DNA from: Bradyrhizobium nanningense
Lineage (GTDB): Bacteria; Pseudomonadota; Alphaproteobacteria; Rhizobiales; Xanthobacteraceae
Assembly: GCF_004114535.1 (NCBI RefSeq)
Contig: NZ_LBJC01000020.1
Location: 310,001-374,000, forward strand
Reading direction: 5' to 3'
DNA: 64,000 nucleotides
Shown here: in pieces, positions 34,326-42,974 of the stretch
Numbering within the stretch: position 1 is the first letter of the stretch
Layout of the letters: each line of letters starts with the position of its first letter
Translations under genes and position numbers: made by a program
The notes under the pieces: generated by a model
What the model was told of the DNA's origin: nothing
What the model saw: the letters and a program-made list of their open reading frames with translations, nothing else
Databases searched by the model: none

Positions 34326-35660
34326 ATGCGGATTTCAGGGACATGGCGTCTCATCGTGCGCGTTTTTCTCCCATTTGCTGCTGGATACTATCTTTCCTAC
34401 TTTTTTCGAACGATCAACGCTCTGGTCTCTGATCATCTCGTCTCGGATGCCGGGTTCGGTACTGCCGACCTCGGGTTACTCACGTCGGTCTATTTCCTGG
34501 TGTTCGCAGCGGCCCAGATCCCAATCGGTATATTGCTAGACCGCTTTGGCCCGCGTCGTGTGCAAAGTGCGTTGCTCTCGGTCGCCGCCGCAGGTGCTGG
34601 CCTATTCGCGATATCCACGGGATTGCCGTCACTCTTGATTTCACGAGCAATGATCGGTCTTGGGGTAGCGGCAGCGCTGACCGCTGGGTTGAAGTCCATT
34701 GTTCTTTGGTTTCCCAGAGAACGAGTGGCCTTGCTGAACGGTTACATGATCATGCTGGGCTCCCTCGGAGCGGTAACCGCCACGACTCCCGCCGAGCATC
34801 TGCTCACCTGGATCGGCTGGCGCCAGCTCTTCGAAATCCTGGCGGCTGCGACTGGTGCCACGGCCGTGCTCATCTATGTGGTGGTTCCTGAACGAGTCGT
34901 CGCCTCATCAACAGTACCAACGCGCGTCACGCTAAGCTCCGTTTTTGGCGACAGGCGTTTCTTGCGAGTTGCTCCGTTATCAGCGACTTGCGTGGGATCG
35001 GCCTGGTCCCTGCAGGGGTTGTGGGCCTCGCCGTGGCTGACGGACGTGGAGCGGCTCGATCGTGCGAGCCTTGTCGGGCAACTCTTCACGATGTCGATCG
35101 TGCTCTGCGGTGGTGCCTGGTTGTTCGGTACGATGGTCCATTACATCAGACGAAGAGGAGTGAAAGCGGAAACAGTATTAGCGATTGTCGCGGTGCTGTT
35201 CATCGCTGCCGAGTTTACCTTGATTCTGCGCGTGCCTCTGCCGTCCATTCTGCCTTGGTCCGTTGTCGCAATTGTCGGAACTGCGACCGTGGTCAGCTTC
35301 GCGGTCATCGGTGATTACTTTTCGCCAGAACTCACCGGTCGTGCAAACGGTGCCTTGAACGTGCTGCACTTCGGTTGGGCATTTCTGGCCCAATACGGCA
35401 CTGGCTTGGTCCTCGAGCAATGGCCCACTGACGATGGTCATAAGTCCGTCCTGGCCTATCAAATTGCCTTCAGTCTCAACGTAACAGTACAGATCGCGGC
35501 GTTCGCATGGTTCGCGCTACCGTGGCTCCGATCTCTCAACCGGTGGATGGGTTCGGTTCCACTCTTCATGCCGGTTGGCGGTTCCGACGCACTCGAGCCT
35601 ACCATCTCGAACGAGCAAGCGGTAGTACTAGTGCCCGCTGACGACGACGCGGAGTGGTGA
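34326..35660 (+). CDS. MFS transporter
   Basis: A 444-aa major facilitator with about 12 membrane helices, from ATG 34326 (the longer frame would run through repeat R2). Helix 1-2 region is LIVRVFLPFAAGYYLSYFFR. The loop 2-3 signature is GILLDRFGPRRVQSALL, close to the classical G-x-x-x-D-R-x-G-R-R motif. Helix 4 is PSLLISRAMIGLGVAAALTA. The C-terminus is polar and acidic. Substrate is unknown; the FRTINALV start resembles anion or organic-acid carriers in related MFS groups. It stands alone between two copies of the boundary repeat, as a cargo module of its own. Confidence 0.82.
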   Translation: MRISGTWRLIVRVFLPFAAGYYLSYFFRTINALVSDHLVSDAGFGTADLGLLTSVYFLVFAAAQIPIGILLDRFGPRRVQSALLSVAAAGAGLFAISTGLPSLLISRAMIGLGVAAALTAGLKSIVLWFPRERVALLNGYMIMLGSLGAVTATTPAEHLLTWIGWRQLFEILAAATGATAVLIYVVVPERVVASSTVPTRVTLSSVFGDRRFLRVAPLSATCVGSAWSLQGLWASPWLTDVERLDRASLVGQLFTMSIVLCGGAWLFGTMVHYIRRRGVKAETVLAIVAVLFIAAEFTLILRVPLPSILPWSVVAIVGTATVVSFAVIGDYFSPELTGRANGALNVLHFGWAFLAQYGTGLVLEQWPTDDGHKSVLAYQIAFSLNVTVQIAAFAWFALPWLRSLNRWMGSVPLFMPVGGSDALEPTISNEQAVVLVPADDDAEW

Positions 35661-35715
35661 GCAGCGAACTGCAACGTTTAAACTTTGCCGACGAGCATTG
35701 ATCAACAACTCTCCG

Positions 35716-35732
35716 AACCGAACGCGTCCGGT
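35716..35732. repeat. 17-base near-palindromic repeat, copy 2
   Basis: AACCGAACGCGTCCGGT, identical to 1760-1776. Here it lies between the MFS gene and repeat R3, about 165 bases before trbB. Confidence 0.35.
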
Positions 35733-35755
35733 CGAGCAGTTGTAGTATGCTCCCA

Positions 35756-35790
35756 GTCCTTCTTTTTCTACGCCAATCTACGATCCCCGT
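35756..35790 (+). repeat. Module-boundary repeat R3
   Basis: GTCCTTCTTTTTCTACGCCA then ATCTACGATCC matches the first block of R2 (one base indel, few mismatches) and, more distantly, R1. The second 19-base block of R1/R2 is absent. It lies about 90 bases before intact trbB at the right edge of the cargo. Confidence 0.6.
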
Positions 35791-35880
35791 AAGCGCTTGT
35801 TGCGCCAAGTCAGTCGGTGCCTTTTCTAATCATTCCCATCTGAGGACGCTCTTTAATACCCTCATTCGGTGGGGACGACC

Positions 35881-36843
35881 GTGGCAATCCATTCCTTTCA
35901 ATCTGAGGCGAATTCGCGAGGTGCGCGAATGCTTCGTAGCGCGCTTGGCACAGCCATTGCGGGCTACTTGGAAGACGACGCGATCATCGAAGTCATGCTC
36001 AATCCGGATGGTCGGTTGTGGATTGATCGACTGTCAAGTGGGTTGGTTGACACTGGAGAAACTCTGTCTGCGGTCGACGGCGAGCGCATCGTTCGTCTGG
36101 TGGCACACCATGTGGGCGCCGAGGTGCACGCCGGAGCGCCACGGGTTTCGGCCGAACTGCCCGGGACAGGCGAGCGCTTCGAAGGTCTCTTGCCTCCGGT
36201 CGTTGCAGCACCGGCCTTTGCTATCCGCAAGCCCGCCGTCGCCGTGTTTACGCTCGACGACTACGTCGCCAGGGGGGTCATGACCTCGGAGCAGGCGAAG
36301 ATCCTGAGGGCCGCGGTCGATGCACGGAAGAACATCCTCGTCGCCGGCGGGACCTCGACCGGCAAGACGACGCTGACGAATGCCCTCCTGGCCGAGGTGG
36401 CGAAGACCTCCGATCGGGTCGTGCTGATCGAAGACACGCGCGAACTGCAATGCAAAGCACCAAATCTCGTGGCGCTGCGGACCAAAGATGGTGTGGCTAC
36501 ACTATCGGATCTCGTTCGGTCCTCGCTGCGACTGCGTCCTGATCGTATTCCGGTTGGCGAGGTCCGCGGTGCGGAAGCGCTCGATCTGCTCAAGGCTTGG
36601 GGTACAGGCCATCCCGGCGGCATCGGCACTATTCATGCGGGCACCGCGGTCGGCGCGCTACGGCGGCTCGAGCAACTCATCCAGGAAGCCGTCATCACAG
36701 TTCCGCGGGCCCTGATCGCCGAGACGATCAACGTTATCGCCGTACTGGCGGGGCGCGGCGCTGACCGTCGCCTCGCTGAGCTCGCCACGGTCTCAGGGCT
36801 CGGTACCACCGGCGACTACAGCCTTTCAACAGCAGGAGACTGA
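35881..36843 (+). CDS. trbB: TrbB, conjugation traffic ATPase
   Basis: VirB11-type hexameric ATPase of the Trb pore, 320 aa from GTG 35881 (GGGGA 7 bases upstream; the frame is open from GTG 35869, and ATG 35929 is a shorter alternative). An N-terminal domain with [17 protein letters not shown] leads to Walker [16 protein letters not shown] near residue 156, Asp box [10 protein letters not shown], and the histidine box [16 protein letters not shown]. It powers pilus and substrate steps at the inner face of the membrane. It begins the trb operon and is separated from traG and the copG-like gene by the cargo. Confidence 0.9.
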   Translation: MAIHSFQSEANSRGARMLRSALGTAIAGYLEDDAIIEVMLNPDGRLWIDRLSSGLVDTGETLSAVDGERIVRLVAHHVGAEVHAGAPRVSAELPGTGERFEGLLPPVVAAPAFAIRKPAVAVFTLDDYVARGVMTSEQAKILRAAVDARKNILVAGGTSTGKTTLTNALLAEVAKTSDRVVLIEDTRELQCKAPNLVALRTKDGVATLSDLVRSSLRLRPDRIPVGEVRGAEALDLLKAWGTGHPGGIGTIHAGTAVGALRRLEQLIQEAVITVPRALIAETINVIAVLAGRGADRRLAELATVSGLGTTGDYSLSTAGD

Positions 36844-36844
36844 C

Positions 36845-37168
36845 ATGCGTCAGCAATTTCGCTTTCTTCGAGGTACGTCGTTGGCCGCCTACGGCGCCCT
36901 GTTTTTGGTAGTTCAACCCGCATGGGCGGCTGGTTCGAACATGCCGTGGGAGCAGCCGCTCAATCAGATTTTGCAGTCAGTGGAGGGGCCGGTCGCCAAG
37001 ATCATCGCCGTCATCATCATCGTGGTGACCGGGCTCACGCTCGCGTTCGGGGATTCCTCGGGCGGTTTCCGCAGACTGATCCAGATCGTGTTCGGTCTGT
37101 CGATCGCGTTTGCGGCCTCAAGCTTCTTCCTGTCGTTCTTCTCCTTCGGCGGTGGCGTGGTGATCTGA
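36845..37168 (+). CDS. trbC: TrbC, conjugative pilin precursor
   Basis: A 107-aa VirB2/TrbC pilin. The signal sequence (LAAYGALFLVVQPAWA) is followed by a mature part with two hydrophobic helices (IIAVIIIVVTGLTLAFG and IVFGLSIAFAASSFFLSFFSF). It would be processed by the TraF peptidase encoded at 19946. Its start follows the trbB stop by one base, and its TGA overlaps the trbD ATG. Confidence 0.87.
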   Translation: MRQQFRFLRGTSLAAYGALFLVVQPAWAAGSNMPWEQPLNQILQSVEGPVAKIIAVIIIVVTGLTLAFGDSSGGFRRLIQIVFGLSIAFAASSFFLSFFSFGGGVVI

Positions 37169-37431
37169 TGGATGAGGCGATCACAGGCTTTGTCGTGCCC
37201 GTTCATCGCGCGCTCACTGAGCCAATCCTGATGGGCGGCGCGCCGCGATCGGTTGCGATCGTCAACGGCACGCTTGCGGCAGTCCTGGGTCTGGGGCTGC
37301 GGCTCTGGATCGCGGGTCTGGTCCTCTGGTTCATCGGCCACATGGCCGCCGTCTGGGCCGCCAAGCGCGACCCCGCTTTTGTCGATGTGGTGCGCCGACA
37401 TCTGCGCATCCCCGGTCATCTCAACACCTGA
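37168..37431 (+). CDS. trbD: TrbD, VirB3-like membrane protein
   Basis: An 87-aa VirB3-type inner-membrane protein from ATG 37168, overlapping the trbC stop (TGATG). The motif FVVPVHRALTEPILMGGAPR is typical of TrbD/VirB3, followed by two helices (LAAVLGLGLRLWIAGLVLWF and beyond). It helps anchor TrbE and the pilin in the membrane. It is a standard member of the trb operon. Confidence 0.87.
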   Translation: MDEAITGFVVPVHRALTEPILMGGAPRSVAIVNGTLAAVLGLGLRLWIAGLVLWFIGHMAAVWAAKRDPAFVDVVRRHLRIPGHLNT

Positions 37432-37441
37432 GCTCTCGGTC

Positions 37442-39883
37442 ATGATGAACCTTGCTGAATATCGCCATTCCAACGCGCGGCTCGCCGACTTCCTGCCCTG
37501 GGCAGCCCTGGTCGACGAGGGAATCATCCTAAACAAGGACGGCTCGTTCCAGCGGACGGCGAAGTTCCGGGGGCCTGACCTCGACAGCGCAGTGCCGGCT
37601 GAACTTGTCGCCGTCGCCGGTCGCTTGAATAACGCCTTGCGTCGCCTGGGATCCGGCTGGGCCGTGTTCGTCGAGGCGCAGCGACATTTTGCAGGAGCCT
37701 ATCCTCCGAGCACCTTTCCGGATGTCGCATCCGCGCTGGTCGACACGGAGCGTAGAGCTCAGTTTGAAGAGGCGGGCACCCACTATGAGTCCAGTTATTT
37801 CCTGACCTTCCTCTATTTGCCACCGGAGCAAGGGGCTGCCAAGGCAGAACGACTTCTCTATGAGGGTCGGGATCGCACCGTTGGAGCAGACGCGCGTGAG
37901 GTTCTCCGCGCATTTATTGACCAAACCAACCGCGTGCTTCAACTGGTCGAAGGGTTCATGCCGGAATGCGCCTGGCTCGATGATCAGGGCACGCTGACCT
38001 ATCTGCACTCGACGATCTCGACCAAGCGTCATCGCGTTCGAGTACCCGAAATTCCCATGTACATCGATGCGCTGTTGGCCGATCAGCCGCTTACCGGCGG
38101 GCTCGAGCCGATGTTGGGCTCAGCCAACTTGAGGGTTCTGACGATCGTCGGCTTTCCGGGAGCGACGACGCCGGGGATCCTGGATGACCTCAATCTACTG
38201 CCGTTTTCGTATCGTTGGTCGACCCGCGCGATCATGCTCGACAAGACCGATGCCGCCAGGCTCGTGACCAGGATCCGCCGACAGTGGTTCGCCAAGCGGA
38301 AATCCATCGGAGCCATCCTCAAGGAGGTCGTGACAAACGAGGCCTCGACGCTGCTCGATACCGACGCCCACAACAAGGCGCTTGATGCCGACGCGGCGTT
38401 GCAGGAACTGGGGTCCGATCAGATCGGACAAGCCTTTGTCACTGCGACCATCACTGTCTGGGACCTTGATCCCAATGCCGCTGATGAAAAGCTGCGCTTA
38501 GTCGAGAAGGTCATCCAAGGCCGCGATTTCACCTGCATGATCGAGACGGTGAATGCCGTCGAAGCCTGGCTCGGTGGCTTGCCGGGCCATGTGTACGCCA
38601 ATGTGCGGCAGCCACCGGTGTCGACCCTCAACCTCGCCCACATGATTCCGCTGTCGGCCGTGTGGGCCGGCGAGGTGAGGGATCTGCACTTCAAGGGTCC
38701 GCCGCTCCTGTTTGGGAAGACCGAGGGATCGACCCCATTCCGATTCTCCCTCCACGTCGGCGACGTCGGCCACACGCTCGTGGTAGGGCCGACAGGTGCC
38801 GGCAAGTCGGTCCTTCTAGCTCTGATGGCGCTACAGTTCCGTCGTTACCCGAACTCGCAGGTCTTTGCGTTCGATTTCGGCGGTTCGATCCGGGCGGCCG
38901 CGATTGCCATGGGCGGCGACTGGCATGATCTCGGCGGTGGACTGTCTGACGGGGACGAGAACCCTGTGGCTCTGCAACCATTGGCCTGGATCGATGATCC
39001 CTCAGAGCGCGGATGGGCCGTGGAATGGATTGGCGCGATCCTGGCGCGCGAAAAGGTCGAGATCACGCCGGAGGTCAAGGATCATCTTTGGTCGGCGCTC
39101 ACCTCTCTCGCTTCGGCGCCGAGGGAGGAGCGCACCCTCACGGGCCTCTCAGTTTTGCTGCAATCCAATTCCCTGAAAAGGGCCTTGCAACCCTATTGCC
39201 TAGGTGGTCCCTCTGGACGCTTGCTCGATGCAGAATTCGAGCGCCTCGGCGAGGCGTCGGTCCAGGCATTTGAGACCGAAGGCTTGATCGGAACGAGCGC
39301 TGCCCCGGCCGTGCTGGCGTATCTCTTCCATCGTATCGGTGATCGTCTTGATGGTCGGCCGACACTCCTCATTGTCGATGAAGGCTGGCTTGCCCTCGAC
39401 GACGAGGACTTTGCCGGCCAGCTCCGCGAATGGCTGAAGACGCTTCGGAAGAAGAATGCGTCTGTCATCTTCGCTACCCAGTCGTTGTCGGATATCGACG
39501 GCTCCGCGATCGCGCCCGCTATAATCGAAAGCTGCCCAACTCGTCTGTTACTACCGAACGAACGGGCAATCGAACCGCAGACCACCGCCATCTACCGCCG
39601 CTTCGGTCTCAACGATCGCCAAATCGAACTTCTGAGCCGGGCAACGCCAAAGCGCGACTACTACTGCCAGTCGCGCCGGGGCAACCGCATGTTCGAACTT
39701 GGGCTTGGTGAAGTCGCGCTCGCCTTTACGGCAGCTTCTTCCAAGACCGACCAGGCTGTCATCGCGCAACTCTTTGCCGAACATGGACCTGACGGCTTTG
39801 TGCCGGCTTGGCTCCAGCACCGTGACGTCGCGTGGGCCCTCGACCTGATCCCCAATCTCGTCAATCTGGAGAAATTGCTATGA
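37442..39883 (+). CDS. trbE: TrbE, VirB4-type ATPase
   Basis: The largest Trb ATPase (813 aa). ATG 37442 is chosen because trbE proteins begin MMNLAEYRHSNARLADFLPW and the longer frame overlaps trbD. The N-terminal CagE/TrbE domain (KDGSFQRTAKFRGPDLDS) leads to Walker A VGPTGAGKSVLLAL near residue 449 and Walker B TLLIVDEGWLALDDE near 641; ATQSLSDIDGS is the motif after it. It energises pilus assembly and DNA transfer. Its stop overlaps the trbJ start (ATGA). Confidence 0.9.
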   Translation: MMNLAEYRHSNARLADFLPWAALVDEGIILNKDGSFQRTAKFRGPDLDSAVPAELVAVAGRLNNALRRLGSGWAVFVEAQRHFAGAYPPSTFPDVASALVDTERRAQFEEAGTHYESSYFLTFLYLPPEQGAAKAERLLYEGRDRTVGADAREVLRAFIDQTNRVLQLVEGFMPECAWLDDQGTLTYLHSTISTKRHRVRVPEIPMYIDALLADQPLTGGLEPMLGSANLRVLTIVGFPGATTPGILDDLNLLPFSYRWSTRAIMLDKTDAARLVTRIRRQWFAKRKSIGAILKEVVTNEASTLLDTDAHNKALDADAALQELGSDQIGQAFVTATITVWDLDPNAADEKLRLVEKVIQGRDFTCMIETVNAVEAWLGGLPGHVYANVRQPPVSTLNLAHMIPLSAVWAGEVRDLHFKGPPLLFGKTEGSTPFRFSLHVGDVGHTLVVGPTGAGKSVLLALMALQFRRYPNSQVFAFDFGGSIRAAAIAMGGDWHDLGGGLSDGDENPVALQPLAWIDDPSERGWAVEWIGAILAREKVEITPEVKDHLWSALTSLASAPREERTLTGLSVLLQSNSLKRALQPYCLGGPSGRLLDAEFERLGEASVQAFETEGLIGTSAAPAVLAYLFHRIGDRLDGRPTLLIVDEGWLALDDEDFAGQLREWLKTLRKKNASVIFATQSLSDIDGSAIAPAIIESCPTRLLLPNERAIEPQTTAIYRRFGLNDRQIELLSRATPKRDYYCQSRRGNRMFELGLGEVALAFTAASSKTDQAVIAQLFAEHGPDGFVPAWLQHRDVAWALDLIPNLVNLEKLL

Positions 39884-40608
39884 AGCGTCTTGGTCTATTG
39901 GCGGCTGCTGGCACGGTCGCGCTGATCCTGGGCGTCACGGCGCCTGCAAGGGCGCTGATCGTCTTCGATCCCAACAACTACGTTCAGAACGTCCTGACTG
40001 CCGCACGAGAGCTGCAGCAGATCAACAATCAGATCACCTCGTTGCAGAACGAGGCGCAGATGTTGATCAGCCAGGCGAAGAACCTGGCAAACCTGCCGTA
40101 CTCGTCGATACAGCAACTGCAATCTTCCATCCAGCGGACTCAGCAATTGCTGGCCCAAGCCCAGCGCATTGCCTACGACGTCCAGCAGATCGATCGTGCC
40201 TTCTCGACGAGCTACGCGCCAGCTACCAGTAGCCAGTCGGATCAGTTGCTGATCGCCAATGCTCAATCGCGTTGGCAGAATTCATATGCCGCAACGCAAG
40301 ACGCGCTTCGTGTCCAGGCAGGCATCGTTGGCAACCTCGACACCAACCGCGTCCAGACCTCCGCGCTCGCTAGCTCGAGCCAAGGCGCTATCGGTGCCTT
40401 GCAGGCGACACAGGCCGGCAATCAGATTCTGGCATTGAACGCGCAGCAGCTCGCCGACCTCACGGCTGTCGTGACGGCGCAGGGCAGGGCGCAAAGCCTT
40501 GAAGCCGCGCAACGCGCGGCGGCCCAGGACCAAGGCCGCGAGCAGCTTCGGCGGTTTCTCACGCCAGGGCAGGGCTATCAATCATCCAACGTGCAGATGT
40601 TCCACTGA
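39880..40608 (+). CDS. trbJ: TrbJ, VirB5-like pilus-associated protein
   Basis: A 242-aa periplasmic protein from ATG 39880, overlapping the trbE stop as ATGA. The signal peptide MKRLGLLAAAGTVALILGV ends near ARA, before LIVFDPNNYVQNVL, the conserved mature start of TrbJ. The rest is a long coiled-coil rich in glutamine (LQQINNQITSLQNEAQML, SIQRTQQLLAQAQR). It is a minor pilus or adhesion component, and the trbK stop-start follows with overlap. Confidence 0.87.
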   Translation: MKRLGLLAAAGTVALILGVTAPARALIVFDPNNYVQNVLTAARELQQINNQITSLQNEAQMLISQAKNLANLPYSSIQQLQSSIQRTQQLLAQAQRIAYDVQQIDRAFSTSYAPATSSQSDQLLIANAQSRWQNSYAATQDALRVQAGIVGNLDTNRVQTSALASSSQGAIGALQATQAGNQILALNAQQLADLTAVVTAQGRAQSLEAAQRAAAQDQGREQLRRFLTPGQGYQSSNVQMFH

Positions 40609-40976
40609 TGACCGATATCCGGGCATTCACGGCGTTGTCGCTGCTTACGACAATCGGCGTCCTGGTCGTCACTGCCTGCACGATTCAGCTTCGCGGCGGA
40701 GACGGTCCTCCGCCGCCGAAGGCGGAGCAAACGGCAGACGCAACCAGCTCAGACCTCGCGCCCTGCCGCAGCGTCACTGCGGAGCAAGCAGAGCGTTATG
40801 AGCGTTGCAAGCAAGTTTGGGCCGAAAACCGCCGTCGCTTCTTTGGCAAGATGGACGGTGCCGCAGTTCCAGGCCGCGACGAATCCGCCGCCGGCGTGGC
40901 GCTCGCTCCAAAGGATCAAAGCCGGATCCCCCAGGGATATCCGAACCTGGCGACCCCTGAGGCGAGCAAGCCATGA
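40608..40976 (+). CDS. TrbK-alt, putative entry-exclusion lipoprotein
   Basis: A 122-aa lipoprotein. The hydrophobic start SLLTTIGVLVVTAC ends in a lipobox cysteine. The following CRSVTAEQAERYERCKQVWA has the two-cysteine pattern of the TrbK-alt family found in rhizobial trb operons. It probably blocks redundant transfer between cells that carry the same element. Its start overlaps the trbJ stop and its end overlaps trbL (ATGA). Confidence 0.82.
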   Translation: MTDIRAFTALSLLTTIGVLVVTACTIQLRGGDGPPPPKAEQTADATSSDLAPCRSVTAEQAERYERCKQVWAENRRRFFGKMDGAAVPGRDESAAGVALAPKDQSRIPQGYPNLATPEASKP

Positions 40977-42199
40977 CAGGTACGGGGATCATTGACCAGT
41001 TTCTTGAAACGTTCACGCGTTATATCGACAACGGTTTCGGACTGCTCGGTAGCGATGTCGGATATCTCGCAACGACTCTTGCGGCGATCGACATCACGCT
41101 CGCCGCATTGTTCTGGAGTTGGGGAACGGACGAGGACGTCATCGCGCGCCTCGTCAAGAAGACGCTCTTCGTCGGCGTCTTTGCCTACCTCATCGGTAAC
41201 TGGAACAGCCTGGCACGCATCGTCTTCGAGAGCTTTGCCGGTCTCGGGCTGAAAGCATCGGGCGCAAGCCTATCTGCATCGGATTTCCTAAGACCTGGAA
41301 AGATCGCTCAAGTCGGCCTTGATGCCGGCCGACCATTGCTCGACTCGATCTCCAACCTGATGGGCTACATCAGCTTTTTCGAGAATTTCGTCCAGATCGT
41401 CGTTCTCCTGTTCGCGTGGGTCGTGGTGCTGCTCGCCTTCTTCATTCTGGCGATCCAGCTCTTCGTCACCCTGATCGAGTTCAAGCTCACGACGCTAGCC
41501 GGCATCGTGCTCATTCCCTTTGGCTTGTTTGGCAAGACCGCCTTCGCGGCGGAGCGAGTGCTGGGCAACGTGATATCTTCCGGCATCAAGATCCTGGTCC
41601 TGGCCGTCATCGTCGGCATCGGCTCCACCCTGTTCTCGCAGTTCACCGTAGGTTTCGGCGATGCACAGCCGACCATCGAAGACGCGATGACGCTGGTGCT
41701 CGCGGCGCTTTCCTTGCTGGGCCTCGGCATCTTCGGCCCGGGTATCGCAAACGGCCTAGTGTCGGGCGGACCTCAACTCGGCGCCGGGGCCGCGATTGGA
41801 ACAGGCCTTGCTGCTGGCGGCATTGTTGCGGCTGGCGCGGGACTCGCCGCTGGCGGTGCCGGTCTCGCTGGCGGTGCGGTTGCAGGCGCCGCGCGCAGTG
41901 GCAGCGCTGTCCTAAGCGGAGCATCAGCCGCATATCGAAGGGGCGGCGTTGCTGGCATCGCGGAGGCCGGCAGCTCTGCTGCGATGAGCCCTTTGCGTCG
42001 AGCCGCGGCTGCCTTCGGAGGAGGGCGAGCAGGCGAGCAAGGCGCGAGCACCTCGGCTGAAGGGCAGCCTGATTGGGCGCGCCGCATGAAGCGTGCTCAG
42101 ACCATTCGGCATGGTGCCTCGGCCGCTGGCCACGCTGTCCGCTCGGGCGATCACGGTGGCAGCGGCTCCTCCGTCGATTTGTCCGAAGGAGAACGCTGA
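40973..42199 (+). CDS. trbL: TrbL, VirB6-like channel protein
   Basis: A 408-aa polytopic inner-membrane protein. A periplasmic start (DQFLETFTRYIDNGFGLL) is followed by helices such as LAATIDITLAALFW-type segments, VVLLFAWVVVLLAFFILAIQ and LALLGLGIFGPGIANGLVSG. The last 150 residues are Gly/Ala-rich (GAGAAIGTGLAAGG) and then charged. It is the central channel of the mating pore. A GC-rich tail of 90 bases separates it from trbF. Confidence 0.88.
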   Translation: MTGTGIIDQFLETFTRYIDNGFGLLGSDVGYLATTLAAIDITLAALFWSWGTDEDVIARLVKKTLFVGVFAYLIGNWNSLARIVFESFAGLGLKASGASLSASDFLRPGKIAQVGLDAGRPLLDSISNLMGYISFFENFVQIVVLLFAWVVVLLAFFILAIQLFVTLIEFKLTTLAGIVLIPFGLFGKTAFAAERVLGNVISSGIKILVLAVIVGIGSTLFSQFTVGFGDAQPTIEDAMTLVLAALSLLGLGIFGPGIANGLVSGGPQLGAGAAIGTGLAAGGIVAAGAGLAAGGAGLAGGAVAGAARSGSAVLSGASAAYRRGGVAGIAEAGSSAAMSPLRRAAAAFGGGRAGEQGASTSAEGQPDWARRMKRAQTIRHGASAAGHAVRSGDHGGSGSSVDLSEGER

Positions 42200-42290
42200 G
42201 ACGCACCACTGCATCTCCGCCGCACAGCAGCGCCTCAAATCCACCTAGCGCACGACTTGAAACCGATCACTCGATATCAAGGGCAACCCG

Positions 42291-42974
42291 ATGTTCAAAC
42301 GACCATCAGTTCACTACGGGCGCATGCCCGAGCCGATTACGCCTTATCAAAAGGCCGCACAGGTTTGGGACGAACGCATTGGATCGGCGCGCGTGCAAGC
42401 CAAGAACTGGCGCCTAATGGCGTTTGGCTGTTTGATGCTGTCGGCCGGTCTCGCTGGCAGCCTTGTCTGGCAATCGAGCCGGGGATCAATCACGCCGTGG
42501 GTGGTGGAGGTCGATCATCTCGGCAAGGCCCAAAGGGTCGCGCCGGCAAACATCGACTATCAACCGACAGATGCCCAGATCGCCTACCATCTGGCGCGCT
42601 TCATCGAGGATGTCAGAGGCCTGCCGGCCGACGGCATCGTTCTGCGCCAAAACTGGCTCCGGGCCTATGATTTTACGACCGATCGCGGCGCCGCTGCGCT
42701 CAACGACTACGCGCGCAACAATGATCCTTTTGCCAGACTTGGCAAGGCGCAAATCTCCGTCGACGTCTCGAGCGTCATTCGCGCGTCGTCGGAAAGCTTT
42801 CGGGTCGCGTGGACCCAGCGCATCTACGACAACGGCTCGTTGAGCTCGACTGAGCGCTGGACTGCAATCCTAACGATCGTGATCGAGACGCCGCGCGATG
42901 CCGAACGTCTGCGCAAGAATCCCCTTGGCGTCTATGTCCGCGCCATCAACTGGTCAAAGGAGTTGGGTCAGTGA
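42291..42974 (+). CDS. trbF: TrbF, VirB8-like protein
   Basis: A 227-aa VirB8-type bitopic protein. The cytoplasmic start has YQKAAQVWDERIGSARVQA, then one membrane helix (MAFGCLMLSAGLAGSLVW), then a periplasmic domain with RFIEDVRGLPADGIVLRQNW and NPLGVYVRAINWSKEL at the end. It bridges the inner-membrane ATPases to the outer core. trbG begins at GTG 42971, overlapping its stop. Confidence 0.88.
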   Translation: MFKRPSVHYGRMPEPITPYQKAAQVWDERIGSARVQAKNWRLMAFGCLMLSAGLAGSLVWQSSRGSITPWVVEVDHLGKAQRVAPANIDYQPTDAQIAYHLARFIEDVRGLPADGIVLRQNWLRAYDFTTDRGAAALNDYARNNDPFARLGKAQISVDVSSVIRASSESFRVAWTQRIYDNGSLSSTERWTAILTIVIETPRDAERLRKNPLGVYVRAINWSKELGQ

